Assembly: GCA_020692245.1 (NCBI GenBank)
Contig: JAIMKT010000013.1
Span: forward strand, 24,553 to 63,076
DNA: 38,524 nucleotides
Source: Microcoleus sp. GA_180221_E-2-1-MAG-45_12
GTDB lineage: Bacteria; Cyanobacteriota; Cyanobacteriia; Cyanobacteriales; JAAUUE01
Reading direction: 5' to 3'
Numbering within the stretch: the first letter of the stretch is position 1; every line of letters starts with the position of its first letter. Position numbers and translations under genes: made by a program. Below are positions 17,701 to 27,218 of this stretch, in pieces. The notes under the pieces are model-generated. The model did no database searches. It was not told where the DNA came from and saw only the letters and a list, made by a program, of their open reading frames with translations.

Positions 17701-18173
17701 CCCGTTGCTCCTTGGAGCTTGAGTACGGAAGAACGCACCAAATGGTAAAACTCTAAAAAAGATACCTGTTCCTGATGTACCACAGGTTCAATCTCTAATA
17801 GCAATAACTCTTCGGAAGCGTGAATAATGCTATCAAATATGAGAGTCTGTTGATTTACCTTAATAACTAGTCGCAGGGGGTTTATACTATCTAAATCCTC
17901 TAAAACTAGTGATTGCTTTAGGTTTTTAATTTGTTGAGCATCTAAGATAAAATCAAGGTTTTGATTAAGTAATTCCTCTGGAGAAATAAATATAAATTCT
18001 TGAGTGTTCTCACTAACTTGAAGAATAGTAAAATCTTGCTTATTGACTACTAGCAGCATCCCATAGGGCTGAATTAGTCCCGGTTTACGGATACACTCTT
18101 GGTCACAGGGAATGTAACGAGTATTTGCAGAAAAGGCAGTTTTTCTATTGATCATGTCATAATCACCTAGCAC
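14793..18173 (-). CDS. bacteriophytochrome (PAS-GAF-PHY) with PAS, GGDEF and EAL output domains
   Basis: N-terminal [53 protein letters not shown], PHY tongue [60 protein letters not shown]. Confidence 0.93.
   Translation of the reverse strand: [1126 protein letters not shown]
15301..15348. repeat. 4 x 12-bp degenerate tandem repeat within the EAL region of the phytochrome gene
   Basis: ctgagaggattt ctgaggggattt ctgagagaattt ttgagagtttcc, encoding (minus strand) [16 protein letters not shown]. Confidence 0.85.
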
Positions 18174-18589
18174 GTTTTAACTAGTGATCAAAGTAGAGAG
18201 AGAGGCAATTTTAAGCCATTGATCCCAGCATTAATTTACTTAGTATTAGTACCCTAGTTCTTTGTCTATATCTTACCCTATAACTGTAGCACACTATACT
18301 TAATATCTGGTATTAAAAATGATAAATTCAATATATAAGTTTATACAATTTAAGTGTTTTACTATTAGTTTGTTAATTTTTGTGTAGAGAAAAATAGTTA
18401 AAAATTATCTGATCCCTCAGTCAATCTCAGCTAGGGGACTGCCAATTCTGGCGAGGAAAGACTGGAAATAAATTTGTGTCAGTAAAGCCAAAAAAACTTT
18501 AGCTCAGACCCAAACTCAGCATAAACACTGCCTCGATCGGGTAAAATGTAAACATTAGCTTAAGATACTTTCAACACCTCAAGTAAAAA

Positions 18590-19009
18590 ATGAAAATCAC
18601 CATAACTTTGCCTCGCTTGGTAGGAATGATCCTATCTACCCTCCTTGTAATTACCTCCAGTTTCATCTTTTCTGTGGCTCCGGCGGCAGCAGAAACCTAC
18701 ACAGTAAAAATGGGTGCTGATAATGGACAACTCCAGTTTGTTCCCCCTACTTTGACTGTCAAACCCGGTGACACTGTGAAATGGGAAATGAACAAGGTTG
18801 GTCCTCATAATGCAGTTTTTGATACCAGTGCTGTTCCCGGTGGCGATGCTGCCTTGGCGACCAAGCTATCTAAGTCCAAGTTGATGTTCACTGCTGGTGA
18901 ATCTTACGAATCCACAATTCCTAGCGATGCTCCTGCGGGAACTTACACCTATTTCTGTCAGCCTCATCGTGGTGCTGGCATGGTAGGCAAAATTGTTGTC
19001 GAAGGCTAG
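18590..19009 (+). CDS. petE: plastocyanin precursor
   Basis: Signal peptide ending APAAAE, then [44 protein letters not shown]...[21 protein letters not shown] with His/Cys/His/Met copper ligands. Confidence 0.97.
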   Translation: MKITITLPRLVGMILSTLLVITSSFIFSVAPAAAETYTVKMGADNGQLQFVPPTLTVKPGDTVKWEMNKVGPHNAVFDTSAVPGGDAALATKLSKSKLMFTAGESYESTIPSDAPAGTYTYFCQPHRGAGMVGKIVVEG

Positions 19010-19046
19010 AATTGATACTCGATAAATACCGAATATCTAACAACTG

Positions 19047-19085
19047 AGGAGGACTAGGATTATCTGGTTCTCCTTTTGTTTTTAG
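19047..19085 (+). terminator. probable intrinsic terminator downstream of petE
   Basis: Stem aggaggac / gttctcct (one G.U pair) followed by tttgttttt. Confidence 0.5.
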
Positions 19086-19086
19086 G

Positions 19087-19524
19087 TTATTCAGCTTGAG
19101 CTTTAGTTGCTTTGGGAAAGTGGGTTTCTAGGCAAGACTGGAGTTCTTGGAAATTGAACAGTATGGGCAGAAAATGAATACTCTTGACCTCACGAAAATA
19201 AAACAGAACAGGAAACACGGGACTGTAGATTTCCCAATTTAGCCAATCTTGGTACGGAAAGCTCCGAATTAGAGTCTGATTTTTGTTCATGGCTCGGTAA
19301 ATATCGAGGGCTTGGGCGGTGAAGTGGAGGCGCAGAGTTAGGGCTTGAAAAAGCAGAAATCCCCCAAATAGGGCGATCGCTAGTCCCAGCCATTTTTGAT
19401 ATAAAACTACGGGAATCGAGCTAATAATTAAAACCAAAGGAATTCTAAAGCTAGGAGCTAGGATTTGAGGGGAGTCAGCCACCTCTGTCGTCACATTAGT
19501 CACATTAGTATTCATAGATGACAT
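19087..19524 (-). CDS. DUF3119-like membrane-associated protein
   Basis: LTLRLHFTAQALDIYRAMNKNQTLIRSFPYQDWLNWEIYSPVFPVLFYFREVKSIHFLPILFNFQELQ, a pattern I associate with cyanobacterial DUF3119. Confidence 0.75.
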   Translation of the reverse strand: MSSMNTNVTNVTTEVADSPQILAPSFRIPLVLIISSIPVVLYQKWLGLAIALFGGFLLFQALTLRLHFTAQALDIYRAMNKNQTLIRSFPYQDWLNWEIYSPVFPVLFYFREVKSIHFLPILFNFQELQSCLETHFPKATKAQAE

Positions 19525-19768
19525 TTACTTAATTAAATAGAGTTAACTTGAATTTACTTAATTTTAATTATTGACTTATATTAATTTGAATTTATTGAGA
19601 TTTATCACAGATCACTGTTCTTGAAATTGTATCCTATGAGTAGGGAAAATATTAAAGGTCATCTATACTGTTTCTCTGTTGCCAAAAGTCCTATACAATG
19701 AGTACTTATCAAAAATCCGTTACACTAATCCGCCATACTACCGATCGTGGTCTCAAAAACTTAGATAA

Positions 19769-20980
19769 ATGCAGACAGATAACTTAAACTATCCCCTAGA
19801 TATTATTAATGCCAGACTTCCCGGATACAAAGGACTACAGAGAGTAGTAGTTAACGCCACTGGCTTGATTACCCGAATTTCTCCCATGAGTAAAGTCCGG
19901 GGTTTAGACTCTAGAAGCATTGATGTATATAGCTCTTGGATTTCTTTGGGAGGGGTAGATTTACAGATTAACGGAGCCTTAGGGCTACCCTTTACAGATG
20001 TCCAGAAGCAAGACATAGATAAGATCAAAGAAATTTGTCAACTTTTATGGAATCAAGGGGTAGATGCTTTTCTGCCGACGATCGTCACTACCTCCATCCA
20101 AAAAATTCATCAAGCCCTAGAAGTATTTACTGAAGTCCGTAATCTCCAAAAGCAAGAAACCAATACAGCCAAGATTTTGGGTATACATCTAGAAGGACCC
20201 TTTCTAAATCCAGATAAACGGGGTGCTCATCCCCAAAAATATCTACTACCTCTAACGATCGAGCAAGTCAAGCGGGTACTAGGTAACTATCAAGATATTG
20301 TCCAAGTGATTACCCTCGCTCCAGAGTTAGATACTACCGGGGCGATTATTCCCTACCTGCGATCGATGGGAATCAAGGTTAGTCTTGGACATTCTCTTGC
20401 CACTGCCGAAGAAGCAAACCTAGCTTGGCGGCAGGGAGCCAGTCTTGTTACCCATGCCTTCAATGCCATGTCTCCTCTCCATCACCGTCAACCCGGACTT
20501 TTGACCTCTGCAATTACTAACCCCAAGATTTACTGTGGTCTGATTGCCGATGGGGAACACGTAGCTCCCTTGATGATTAAGCTCCTCCTCGCTGCTAGTG
20601 ACTACGAAGACGGGGTATTTCTGGTTAGTGATGCCCTGGCACCTTTGGGTATGGAGGATGGGGTTTATCCTTGGGGTCAACAAAAAATGGAGGTCAAACA
20701 GGGGACAGCCCGCCTTCCTGATGGGACTTTGGTCGGCACAACCCTACCGCTATTGACGGGGGTAAGAAATTTGGTGAAGTGGAAAATCTGTCCTCTAGAG
20801 CAGGCGATCTCCCTCGCCACGATCGCTACAAGAAAAGCCATTTACTGGAATAGCTCCGAAGAACGGAAACCCCACGCCTATTTAGGTCAGCCAGCCCACT
20901 GTATGTTGCGGTGGACAAATACCCCAGAGGAAGGAGTCCGGTGGTCTAGACTATTTAACCCAGACCCTTCTTTTTTCTAG
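19769..20980 (+). CDS. nagA: N-acetylglucosamine-6-phosphate deacetylase
   Basis: GVDLQINGALGLPFTDV, ILGIHLEGPFLNPDKRGAHP, VSLGHSLATAEEA, VTHAFNAMSPLHHRQPGL, LIADGEHV, FLVSDALAPLG. Confidence 0.92.
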   Translation: MQTDNLNYPLDIINARLPGYKGLQRVVVNATGLITRISPMSKVRGLDSRSIDVYSSWISLGGVDLQINGALGLPFTDVQKQDIDKIKEICQLLWNQGVDAFLPTIVTTSIQKIHQALEVFTEVRNLQKQETNTAKILGIHLEGPFLNPDKRGAHPQKYLLPLTIEQVKRVLGNYQDIVQVITLAPELDTTGAIIPYLRSMGIKVSLGHSLATAEEANLAWRQGASLVTHAFNAMSPLHHRQPGLLTSAITNPKIYCGLIADGEHVAPLMIKLLLAASDYEDGVFLVSDALAPLGMEDGVYPWGQQKMEVKQGTARLPDGTLVGTTLPLLTGVRNLVKWKICPLEQAISLATIATRKAIYWNSSEERKPHAYLGQPAHCMLRWTNTPEEGVRWSRLFNPDPSFF

Positions 20981-21016
20981 TCCGGTTCCCTCAAAAATTT
21001 TGGTAATAGCCTAGGC

Positions 21017-21799
21017 TTAAACTAGGGTAACTTCTACGGGATCACCCCAGGTGCATTCGAGTTCTTGGGAAGCATTACCTTGATTTGTGGCAATTTCAAT
21101 GTAGCCATGACTGCCAATGAGCGCGATCGACTGTCCCACGGGAACTCCACCATAGGTATGACGATAACTAATTCTTTTGCCCCCGACCTTGAGATACCAA
21201 ATCTTCCCTGCCACTCGATCGCTAGAAATATTTGTAATTAAATTCCCAAAGTGATCAATATATTGGATTCTGCCCAACAAGCCTGTGGGAGTCGGCACTA
21301 CGTCAAGGGCTGGTAGCACCACCAAAGATTCGAGGGCGATCGCCTCTCCCAACTCCTGCATCGCCAATCCGCCTGCCAAATAAGCCGCCACCGGAGCAAA
21401 AATATCCCGTCCGTGAAAAGTCTTACTAGGGCTGGGGGTGAGCCAATACTTGAAATTAGTTAGATTCACTGCCCCCAGAGCTTTATGCTCTTGCATCAAT
21501 TGGCTACACAAACCATTATCTGGAGCAACAACATAACCTTGCTCAAACTTGATCGCCACCGATTTGCGGGAGCTACCCACCCCCGGATCCACCACGGCCA
21601 GATGTACGGTATTTGGGGGAAAGTAGGGAAATGCGTTGGCAAGACAAAAACTAGCTGCTCGGATATTTTGGGGAGGGATATAGTGGCTGAGGTCAATCAC
21701 CTGAATTTGGGGATTAATTTTGGCGATCGTCCCTTTCAACACCCCCACATAGGCATCTTGCAAGCCAAAGTCAGTTAATAGGGTCAAAATAGCAGCCAT
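21017..21799 (-). CDS. S-adenosyl-L-methionine hydrolase (SAM hydroxide adenosyltransferase, DUF62 family)
   Basis: ILTLLTDFGLQDAYVGVLKGTIAKINPQIQVIDLSHYIPPQNIRAASFCLANAFPYFPPNTVHLAVVDPGVGSSRK...VAPDNGL...IQYIDHFGNLITNI. Confidence 0.92.
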   Translation of the reverse strand: MAAILTLLTDFGLQDAYVGVLKGTIAKINPQIQVIDLSHYIPPQNIRAASFCLANAFPYFPPNTVHLAVVDPGVGSSRKSVAIKFEQGYVVAPDNGLCSQLMQEHKALGAVNLTNFKYWLTPSPSKTFHGRDIFAPVAAYLAGGLAMQELGEAIALESLVVLPALDVVPTPTGLLGRIQYIDHFGNLITNISSDRVAGKIWYLKVGGKRISYRHTYGGVPVGQSIALIGSHGYIEIATNQGNASQELECTWGDPVEVTLV

Positions 21800-21840
21800 A
21801 GTTGCTCACTGATAGATGCGGTGGTAGTTCTAGACTCACG

Positions 21841-21927
21841 GACTAGATTTTGGGGCTAGATTCTGGGATTAGATTTTAGGATTAGATTTTGGGAAATTTT
21901 CGAGATAAATTTGGGGTTAGATTTTTT
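21841..21927. repeat. degenerate ~13-bp tandem repeat (ttagattttgggg-like)
   Basis: gactagattttgggg ctagattctggg attagattttagg attagattttggg ... gggttagattt. Confidence 0.75.
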
Positions 21928-22840
21928 TACTATAGATTGAGTCGGGTAAAGAAAATGATATAGCTAAAAGGTCTCGATAACCCGCTTCCTCTTTTTCAGA
22001 CTCTTTTCTAGACTCTTTTTCAGAACCCTTTTCATGACTACAGGCGATATCAGTAACGCTGTGCTTCAAGTGTCGGTCTTCTAGCCATAGGGAGTCAAGG
22101 GGCTGGGTAAAAGTGATTTTAGCAAGGGGAGTTTCATCAAGTTGATAAATTGTCGTTTCACCACCCACAACATCCACGCGATCGAGCAGGTGTAGCCCCG
22201 CAAAGGGATAGCCATCAGAATGAATCCCCTCTGGAGTAATCGCCGTAGTCTGCCCCGCCCCGACAACAATTCGCATAATGTGGACTTGGCAAATCCACGA
22301 TCGATCGAGCCACAGCTCCTCTAGGGGAAATAAACTGAAATTGTATTCTACTAAATCTTGAAATAAAGGATTTTCATAGGTGTCTGTCTGCAAAGCTCCA
22401 AAATGTCGAACCTTGCCCCCAGCGTAGGAGTTCATTTCTTTGCTTTGGATGTAGGGTACTCGCTGCCTAGGCTTCAAGGTTCCTGCCTTGGGATTGAAGT
22501 CAAACTCAGTGTAGCGTCGCCGTCTCTGACAGGAGGGATGTTTCTCTCCATAGAAAGGGTCGTATTCAAGGGAATCCCAACATTTTTGGAGTTGTTCTAG
22601 GGCGATCTTGCCAGTATTACTCAAATGAAAATTTTCGGCAGTGGCGATCGCATACTTGTGCTGCTCAACTTGAGGACGGAGATCTGTGGCGATCGAGAAG
22701 GTTCCCCGGCGAGAGGTGAAAGGTAAATTTGGGGTCGATGGCTTTACTTGAATAACCTTTCCAGACTGCTCTAACTGCTCTAATTGCTTAGAGTTGCTGG
22801 GTTGTGCCATATCTTGTTCAATGTTTAGGGAATTTAGCAT
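21917..22840 (-). CDS. 2OG-Fe(II) dioxygenase family protein (PF10014-like)
   Basis: EMNSYAGGKVRHFGALQTDTYENPLFQDLV...HIMRIVVGAGQTTAITPEGIHSDGYPFAGLHLLDRVDVVGGETTIYQLD...WLEDRHLKHSVTDI, with an HxD...H metal site. Confidence 0.85.
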   Translation of the reverse strand: MLNSLNIEQDMAQPSNSKQLEQLEQSGKVIQVKPSTPNLPFTSRRGTFSIATDLRPQVEQHKYAIATAENFHLSNTGKIALEQLQKCWDSLEYDPFYGEKHPSCQRRRRYTEFDFNPKAGTLKPRQRVPYIQSKEMNSYAGGKVRHFGALQTDTYENPLFQDLVEYNFSLFPLEELWLDRSWICQVHIMRIVVGAGQTTAITPEGIHSDGYPFAGLHLLDRVDVVGGETTIYQLDETPLAKITFTQPLDSLWLEDRHLKHSVTDIACSHEKGSEKESRKESEKEEAGYRDLLAISFSLPDSIYSKKI

Positions 22841-23172
22841 AAAAAAATAATTACTTGAGCGCTTAAGTGTTGATCTAAATAATCTAAGTGTTTAGTTTAG
22901 GTTTATTTGATTTGGGTGTTTTGCAGAAATTACGGCAACGATCAAGGCAACTACTGAATATTAACTAGCAAATCTCGATAACTTTCAGAGTTTCAGCCAG
23001 CGTAAAATCGCTAGGAAATTATAGTGTATAAATTGCTACTAAAATAGAGGGAATTTGCCGATCGACCAAAAAATCATCCCCTAATTCTAGATAAGCAGGT
23101 GATATTAATCATCTTTGTCAAAATCTGATGTCAAAATCTGAATTTGGAATTGCTGCAATTCTTTGACCGGAA

Positions 23173-26100
23173 TTACCTCGCCTCGATCGCTCCCTCCGAT
23201 TGATGGACGATCGCCCGTAATTTATCCACTGTCTCGGTGCTGACTTCCTGCCACAAACCCCGTTGCTTGGCTTCTAGCAATCTTTCTGCCATATCTCGCA
23301 AAGCCCATGGATTATTAGTCTGGACAAATTCCTGCACTTGGGGATCGAAAATATAAGCCTCGGCAACTCCTTGGTACATATGGTCGGAAACACAGTGGGC
23401 GGTGGCATCGTAGGCAAATAGAAAATCCATCGTCGCTGCCATTTCAAAGGCTCCCTTATAGCCGTGGCGCATCACTCCCGCAATCCATTTGGGATTCACC
23501 ACCCTCGATCGATAAACTCTGGTAATTTCTTCTCGTAGCGATCGCACCTTAGGATTTTCAATCAGGGAATTATCACCAAAATAAGTCTGGGGATTTTTTC
23601 CAGTCAAGCTCCGCACCGCCGCCGTCAAGCCTCCTTGAAACTGATAATAATCATCGGAATCTAATAAATCATGCTCCCGGTTATCTTGGTTATGCAACAC
23701 GATCTGGGTCGATTGCAATCTCTGTTGGAGGCTCTCTGGGACATTCTCTCCCTGAATCTGCCCCGTGTAGGCATAGCTACTCCAATTCAGGAACGCCTTA
23801 GCTAAATCCTCATCCCCTGACCAGTTCTGGGCTGCCATCAATCCCTGTAAACCCGCCCCGTAAGCCCCCGGTTTCGAGCCAAAAACTCGGTACTGCGATC
23901 GACGTTTTGCCTCTTCCAGTTCCAAACCCTGCTTCTGCCAAAACTCACTTTCCTTGTATACCTTCGCTGCCAAGGGATTCATCTCCTCTGGTTCCTCTAG
24001 TTGGGACACCGCCACCACCGCCTGATCAAATAAATCAATCAAATTGGGAAAGGCATCCCGAAAGAAACCAGAAATCCGCAAAGTTACATCTACCCGTGGT
24101 CGATCGAGGATTGACAAAGGCAGAATCTCGAAATCTACCACCCGCCGGGAAACCCCATCCCACACTGGCTGCACTCCCAACAGGGCAAGGGCTTGGGCAA
24201 TGTCATCCCCTCCAGTCCGCATAGTTGCCGTCCCCCACACCGAGAGGGCAAGGGTTTGGGGATATTCCCCCTGTTCTTGGGTGTAGCGTTCAATGACTAG
24301 GGCAGCCGCTTTCCGCCCGATCGACCAAGCCGTTTCCGTAGGCAAAGCTCGGATATCCACAGAGTAAAAATTTCGCCCCGTAGGTAAGGTCTCTGGTTTC
24401 CCTCTAGTAGGCGCTCCCGCCACCCCACTGGGAATATGTTTACCATCCAGCCCTTGCAGAAGATGAGTAATTTCTTGGGAAGTTTTAGTTAAGTTCGGCA
24501 GCAAATAATCAGCAATCCACGTTAATTCCTTGACCGTATTAATTCTGCCCAATTCCTGTTGATAATTAATCACTTGCGGTGCATCTTCAAGGAGAGCTTC
24601 AACTAATTTTCCTGCTTGTATTTCCAAGAACTCCACCACATCCCCATGATGACGACAGGCATTTAATTCTAAGAACTCTGGCAACTCAGAAATATAGTTG
24701 GGCGAGATAAAACTTGATGAGCTTTCTAAACTAAAATTCTTTACCTTCTTTACCTCCTCTACCTCCTTTACCTTCTCTACCTCCTTCCCCCAAAACTTCT
24801 CCGTAGCTACCGCAGTTAAAGGATCAAAATCCAAACCAAAATCCAAAGCTAAGGCACGGGTAATTCCTTGGTGAGCAGGAGAGGGATGACGAGCGATCGC
24901 CACAACTAAATCTCGTAATAATCTCCCCTCTGGACACTGCCCAAAAATGTGTAAGCCATCCCGAATTTGGGCTTCTTTTAATTCACAAAGATAGTTATCT
25001 GTACGATTTAGAATATCAGTAAAATATTGAGATTGGCGGAGAGTTTTCTGAGATTTTTTGAGGACTTCTTCAGGAATATCTAAATCTTGATCTAGATTAT
25101 TTTCTTTAATGAGGGCGGTGATGCGATCGCTGATCAGATTTAACCGACTGGGGTCTAAACTTTCTGCCGTATAATACTCATCAATTAAGCCTTCTAAAGC
25201 TAATAAATTGCCATACAATTCTGCCCTAGTCAAAGGAGGAGTTAAATGATCAATAATCACAGCCTGAGTCCGCCGCTTGGCTTGGGAACCTTCTCCCGGA
25301 TCGTTAACAATAAATGGATAGAAATGGGGCAGCGCTCCGAGGGCAATTTCTGGATAACATTTATGAGATAAAGCAATACTTTTTCCCGGTAGCCATTCGA
25401 GATTGCCATGTTTCCCCACATGAATAATCGCCTGAGCTTGAAACACTTCCCGGAGCCAATAATAGAAAGCTAAATAGTCATGGGTAGGGACTAGATCAGG
25501 GGCGTGGTAATTGAGACTAGGCTCCAAATCGTAGCCCCGGCTGGGTTGAATGCCGAGGAAAATATTCCCTAGTTTTTGTCCGGCGATCGGGATCACAGAT
25601 TTGTCAATACTATCTACATGATTAGTTTGGGGTTCACCCCAGCGTTGAGATATTTCCTGTTGAGTAATTGGCGATAAATTTGCAAAATATGCTTGATAAT
25701 CATTTAAAGATAAAGACTGATTAACTGCTCTTAATCCCCTTGCTTCAGAATCATTAGTCACCCCAGTGGTTAACAACTCAATTAATTCATTACCAGTGCT
25801 AGGAATTGTATCTAAATTATAACCAGCTTCTTGTAGAGCCTTGAGGATTTCCACACAACTAGCAGGAGTATCTAAGCCCACACCGTTGGCAATTCGACCA
25901 TCTTTGTTGGGATAATTTGCAAGGATTACGGCAATTCTCCGTTCTTGGGGCGGGGTATGTTTTAGCCTTAGCCAATTCTGGGTGAGATCTGCTACAAAAT
26001 CTAGGCGATCGACCACTCCTTGATAGGTAACAACATCGGTTTGTAATCGTTCATTTCTAGTTTGTACTGCCTTAAAAGAAATTGCCCTAGTAATAATTTT

Positions 26101-27057
26101 TCCATCCATTTCTGGCAGAGCAATATTCATCGCCATATCCCTTGGAGATAGTCCTTGGGAGCCACTTTCCCAGTCTTCTAACGTGCCGCTACTGAAAATA
26201 GCTTGGAGGATGGGGACACCTAAATTAATTAAAGGATTCTCAGTATCATTTTCTTTTTTGCCAATAGTAAAACTAGTAGTATTAATAATTAAATCTACCC
26301 CAGTCAAATAGTTGATTAATTCTGCTTGAATACTGGTATCTCGCAAGGAAGAAACAAATACCGGAACTACTTCTAAATCTCGTGCTTGTAAGCATTGCCC
26401 CAACGCCTCAATCACCCCTGTATTTCCCGCCAAATAGTGCGCTCGATAAAACAAAATCCCCACTCTTCCCTTACTTTTTCCTGTAGGGGTTCCACTCTCC
26501 TTTGGCATAGCAGAAATCTCGTACACGCCCACACGAGGCACAATCTGGGGTGGGGGTGGTTGATAGTCATAATCCAACAGAGTCGCCGCTACAAACTCTA
26601 AACAATGGCGATAATTAGTAATCCCGCCTTCGATGAAATAACGCCACACTTGGTTAACCAGTGCTAAATCTACGGTGGAATGGCTGATTAAATTTGGGTC
26701 TGGTCGATCGCACCCCGGCATAATCAACAACTTCACCCCATACTTTCTCGCTGTCTCCTCCAATACTTCCAATCCGTAAGCCCAGTAGGAAACTCCCCCC
26801 AACAGCCGGAGGATAACTACTTTGGCTTGGCTTAATACCTCTGTGGCGTAGGTATCAATGGTGAGTTGTTGTTGGAGTTGGAGGAGACTCACCACCCGGA
26901 GTTCGGGGAAATCTTCAGGAAAAGTGGCGGCGGCGATCGTCTGAATTTCAGTATCGGCGGCGGTGATGATGACTAGGGGTGCAGGGTCTTGATTAATCAA
27001 AATTACCCCATCAATATTGGGGTTCCAACCACCCGGAATAGAAGCGATCCGGTGCAT
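23173..27057 (-). CDS. cobN: cobaltochelatase subunit CobN
   Basis: 1294 aa with CobN/BchH features: GILFYRAHYLAGNTGVIEALGQCLQARDLEVVPVFVSSLRD, RRIAVILANYPNKDGRIANGVGLDTPAS, IHVGKHGNLEWLPGKSIALS, GGLTAAVRSLTGKNPQTYFGDNS. Confidence 0.95.
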   Translation of the reverse strand: MHRIASIPGGWNPNIDGVILINQDPAPLVIITAADTEIQTIAAATFPEDFPELRVVSLLQLQQQLTIDTYATEVLSQAKVVILRLLGGVSYWAYGLEVLEETARKYGVKLLIMPGCDRPDPNLISHSTVDLALVNQVWRYFIEGGITNYRHCLEFVAATLLDYDYQPPPPQIVPRVGVYEISAMPKESGTPTGKSKGRVGILFYRAHYLAGNTGVIEALGQCLQARDLEVVPVFVSSLRDTSIQAELINYLTGVDLIINTTSFTIGKKENDTENPLINLGVPILQAIFSSGTLEDWESGSQGLSPRDMAMNIALPEMDGKIITRAISFKAVQTRNERLQTDVVTYQGVVDRLDFVADLTQNWLRLKHTPPQERRIAVILANYPNKDGRIANGVGLDTPASCVEILKALQEAGYNLDTIPSTGNELIELLTTGVTNDSEARGLRAVNQSLSLNDYQAYFANLSPITQQEISQRWGEPQTNHVDSIDKSVIPIAGQKLGNIFLGIQPSRGYDLEPSLNYHAPDLVPTHDYLAFYYWLREVFQAQAIIHVGKHGNLEWLPGKSIALSHKCYPEIALGALPHFYPFIVNDPGEGSQAKRRTQAVIIDHLTPPLTRAELYGNLLALEGLIDEYYTAESLDPSRLNLISDRITALIKENNLDQDLDIPEEVLKKSQKTLRQSQYFTDILNRTDNYLCELKEAQIRDGLHIFGQCPEGRLLRDLVVAIARHPSPAHQGITRALALDFGLDFDPLTAVATEKFWGKEVEKVKEVEEVKKVKNFSLESSSSFISPNYISELPEFLELNACRHHGDVVEFLEIQAGKLVEALLEDAPQVINYQQELGRINTVKELTWIADYLLPNLTKTSQEITHLLQGLDGKHIPSGVAGAPTRGKPETLPTGRNFYSVDIRALPTETAWSIGRKAAALVIERYTQEQGEYPQTLALSVWGTATMRTGGDDIAQALALLGVQPVWDGVSRRVVDFEILPLSILDRPRVDVTLRISGFFRDAFPNLIDLFDQAVVAVSQLEEPEEMNPLAAKVYKESEFWQKQGLELEEAKRRSQYRVFGSKPGAYGAGLQGLMAAQNWSGDEDLAKAFLNWSSYAYTGQIQGENVPESLQQRLQSTQIVLHNQDNREHDLLDSDDYYQFQGGLTAAVRSLTGKNPQTYFGDNSLIENPKVRSLREEITRVYRSRVVNPKWIAGVMRHGYKGAFEMAATMDFLFAYDATAHCVSDHMYQGVAEAYIFDPQVQEFVQTNNPWALRDMAERLLEAKQRGLWQEVSTETVDKLRAIVHQSEGAIEAR
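24740..24784. repeat. 5 x 9-bp tandem repeat inside cobN
   Basis: tttaccttc tttacctcc tctacctcc tttaccttc tctacctcc, encoding EVEKVKEVEEVKKVK. Confidence 0.85.
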
Positions 27058-27218
27058 AAATAATTTTCCTCAGTTAACTCTTGGTTACTTTAGCATTAAC
27101 CTAGAATAAAACCTAAGCTAAAGGCATTATGTCAATTTTAGAGATGAAGAATACTCTAGAGATTATACTAAGATAGAGATTAAGGGTCTTTGTTGGGAAG
27201 TTTTTAGAAATTTTTTAT

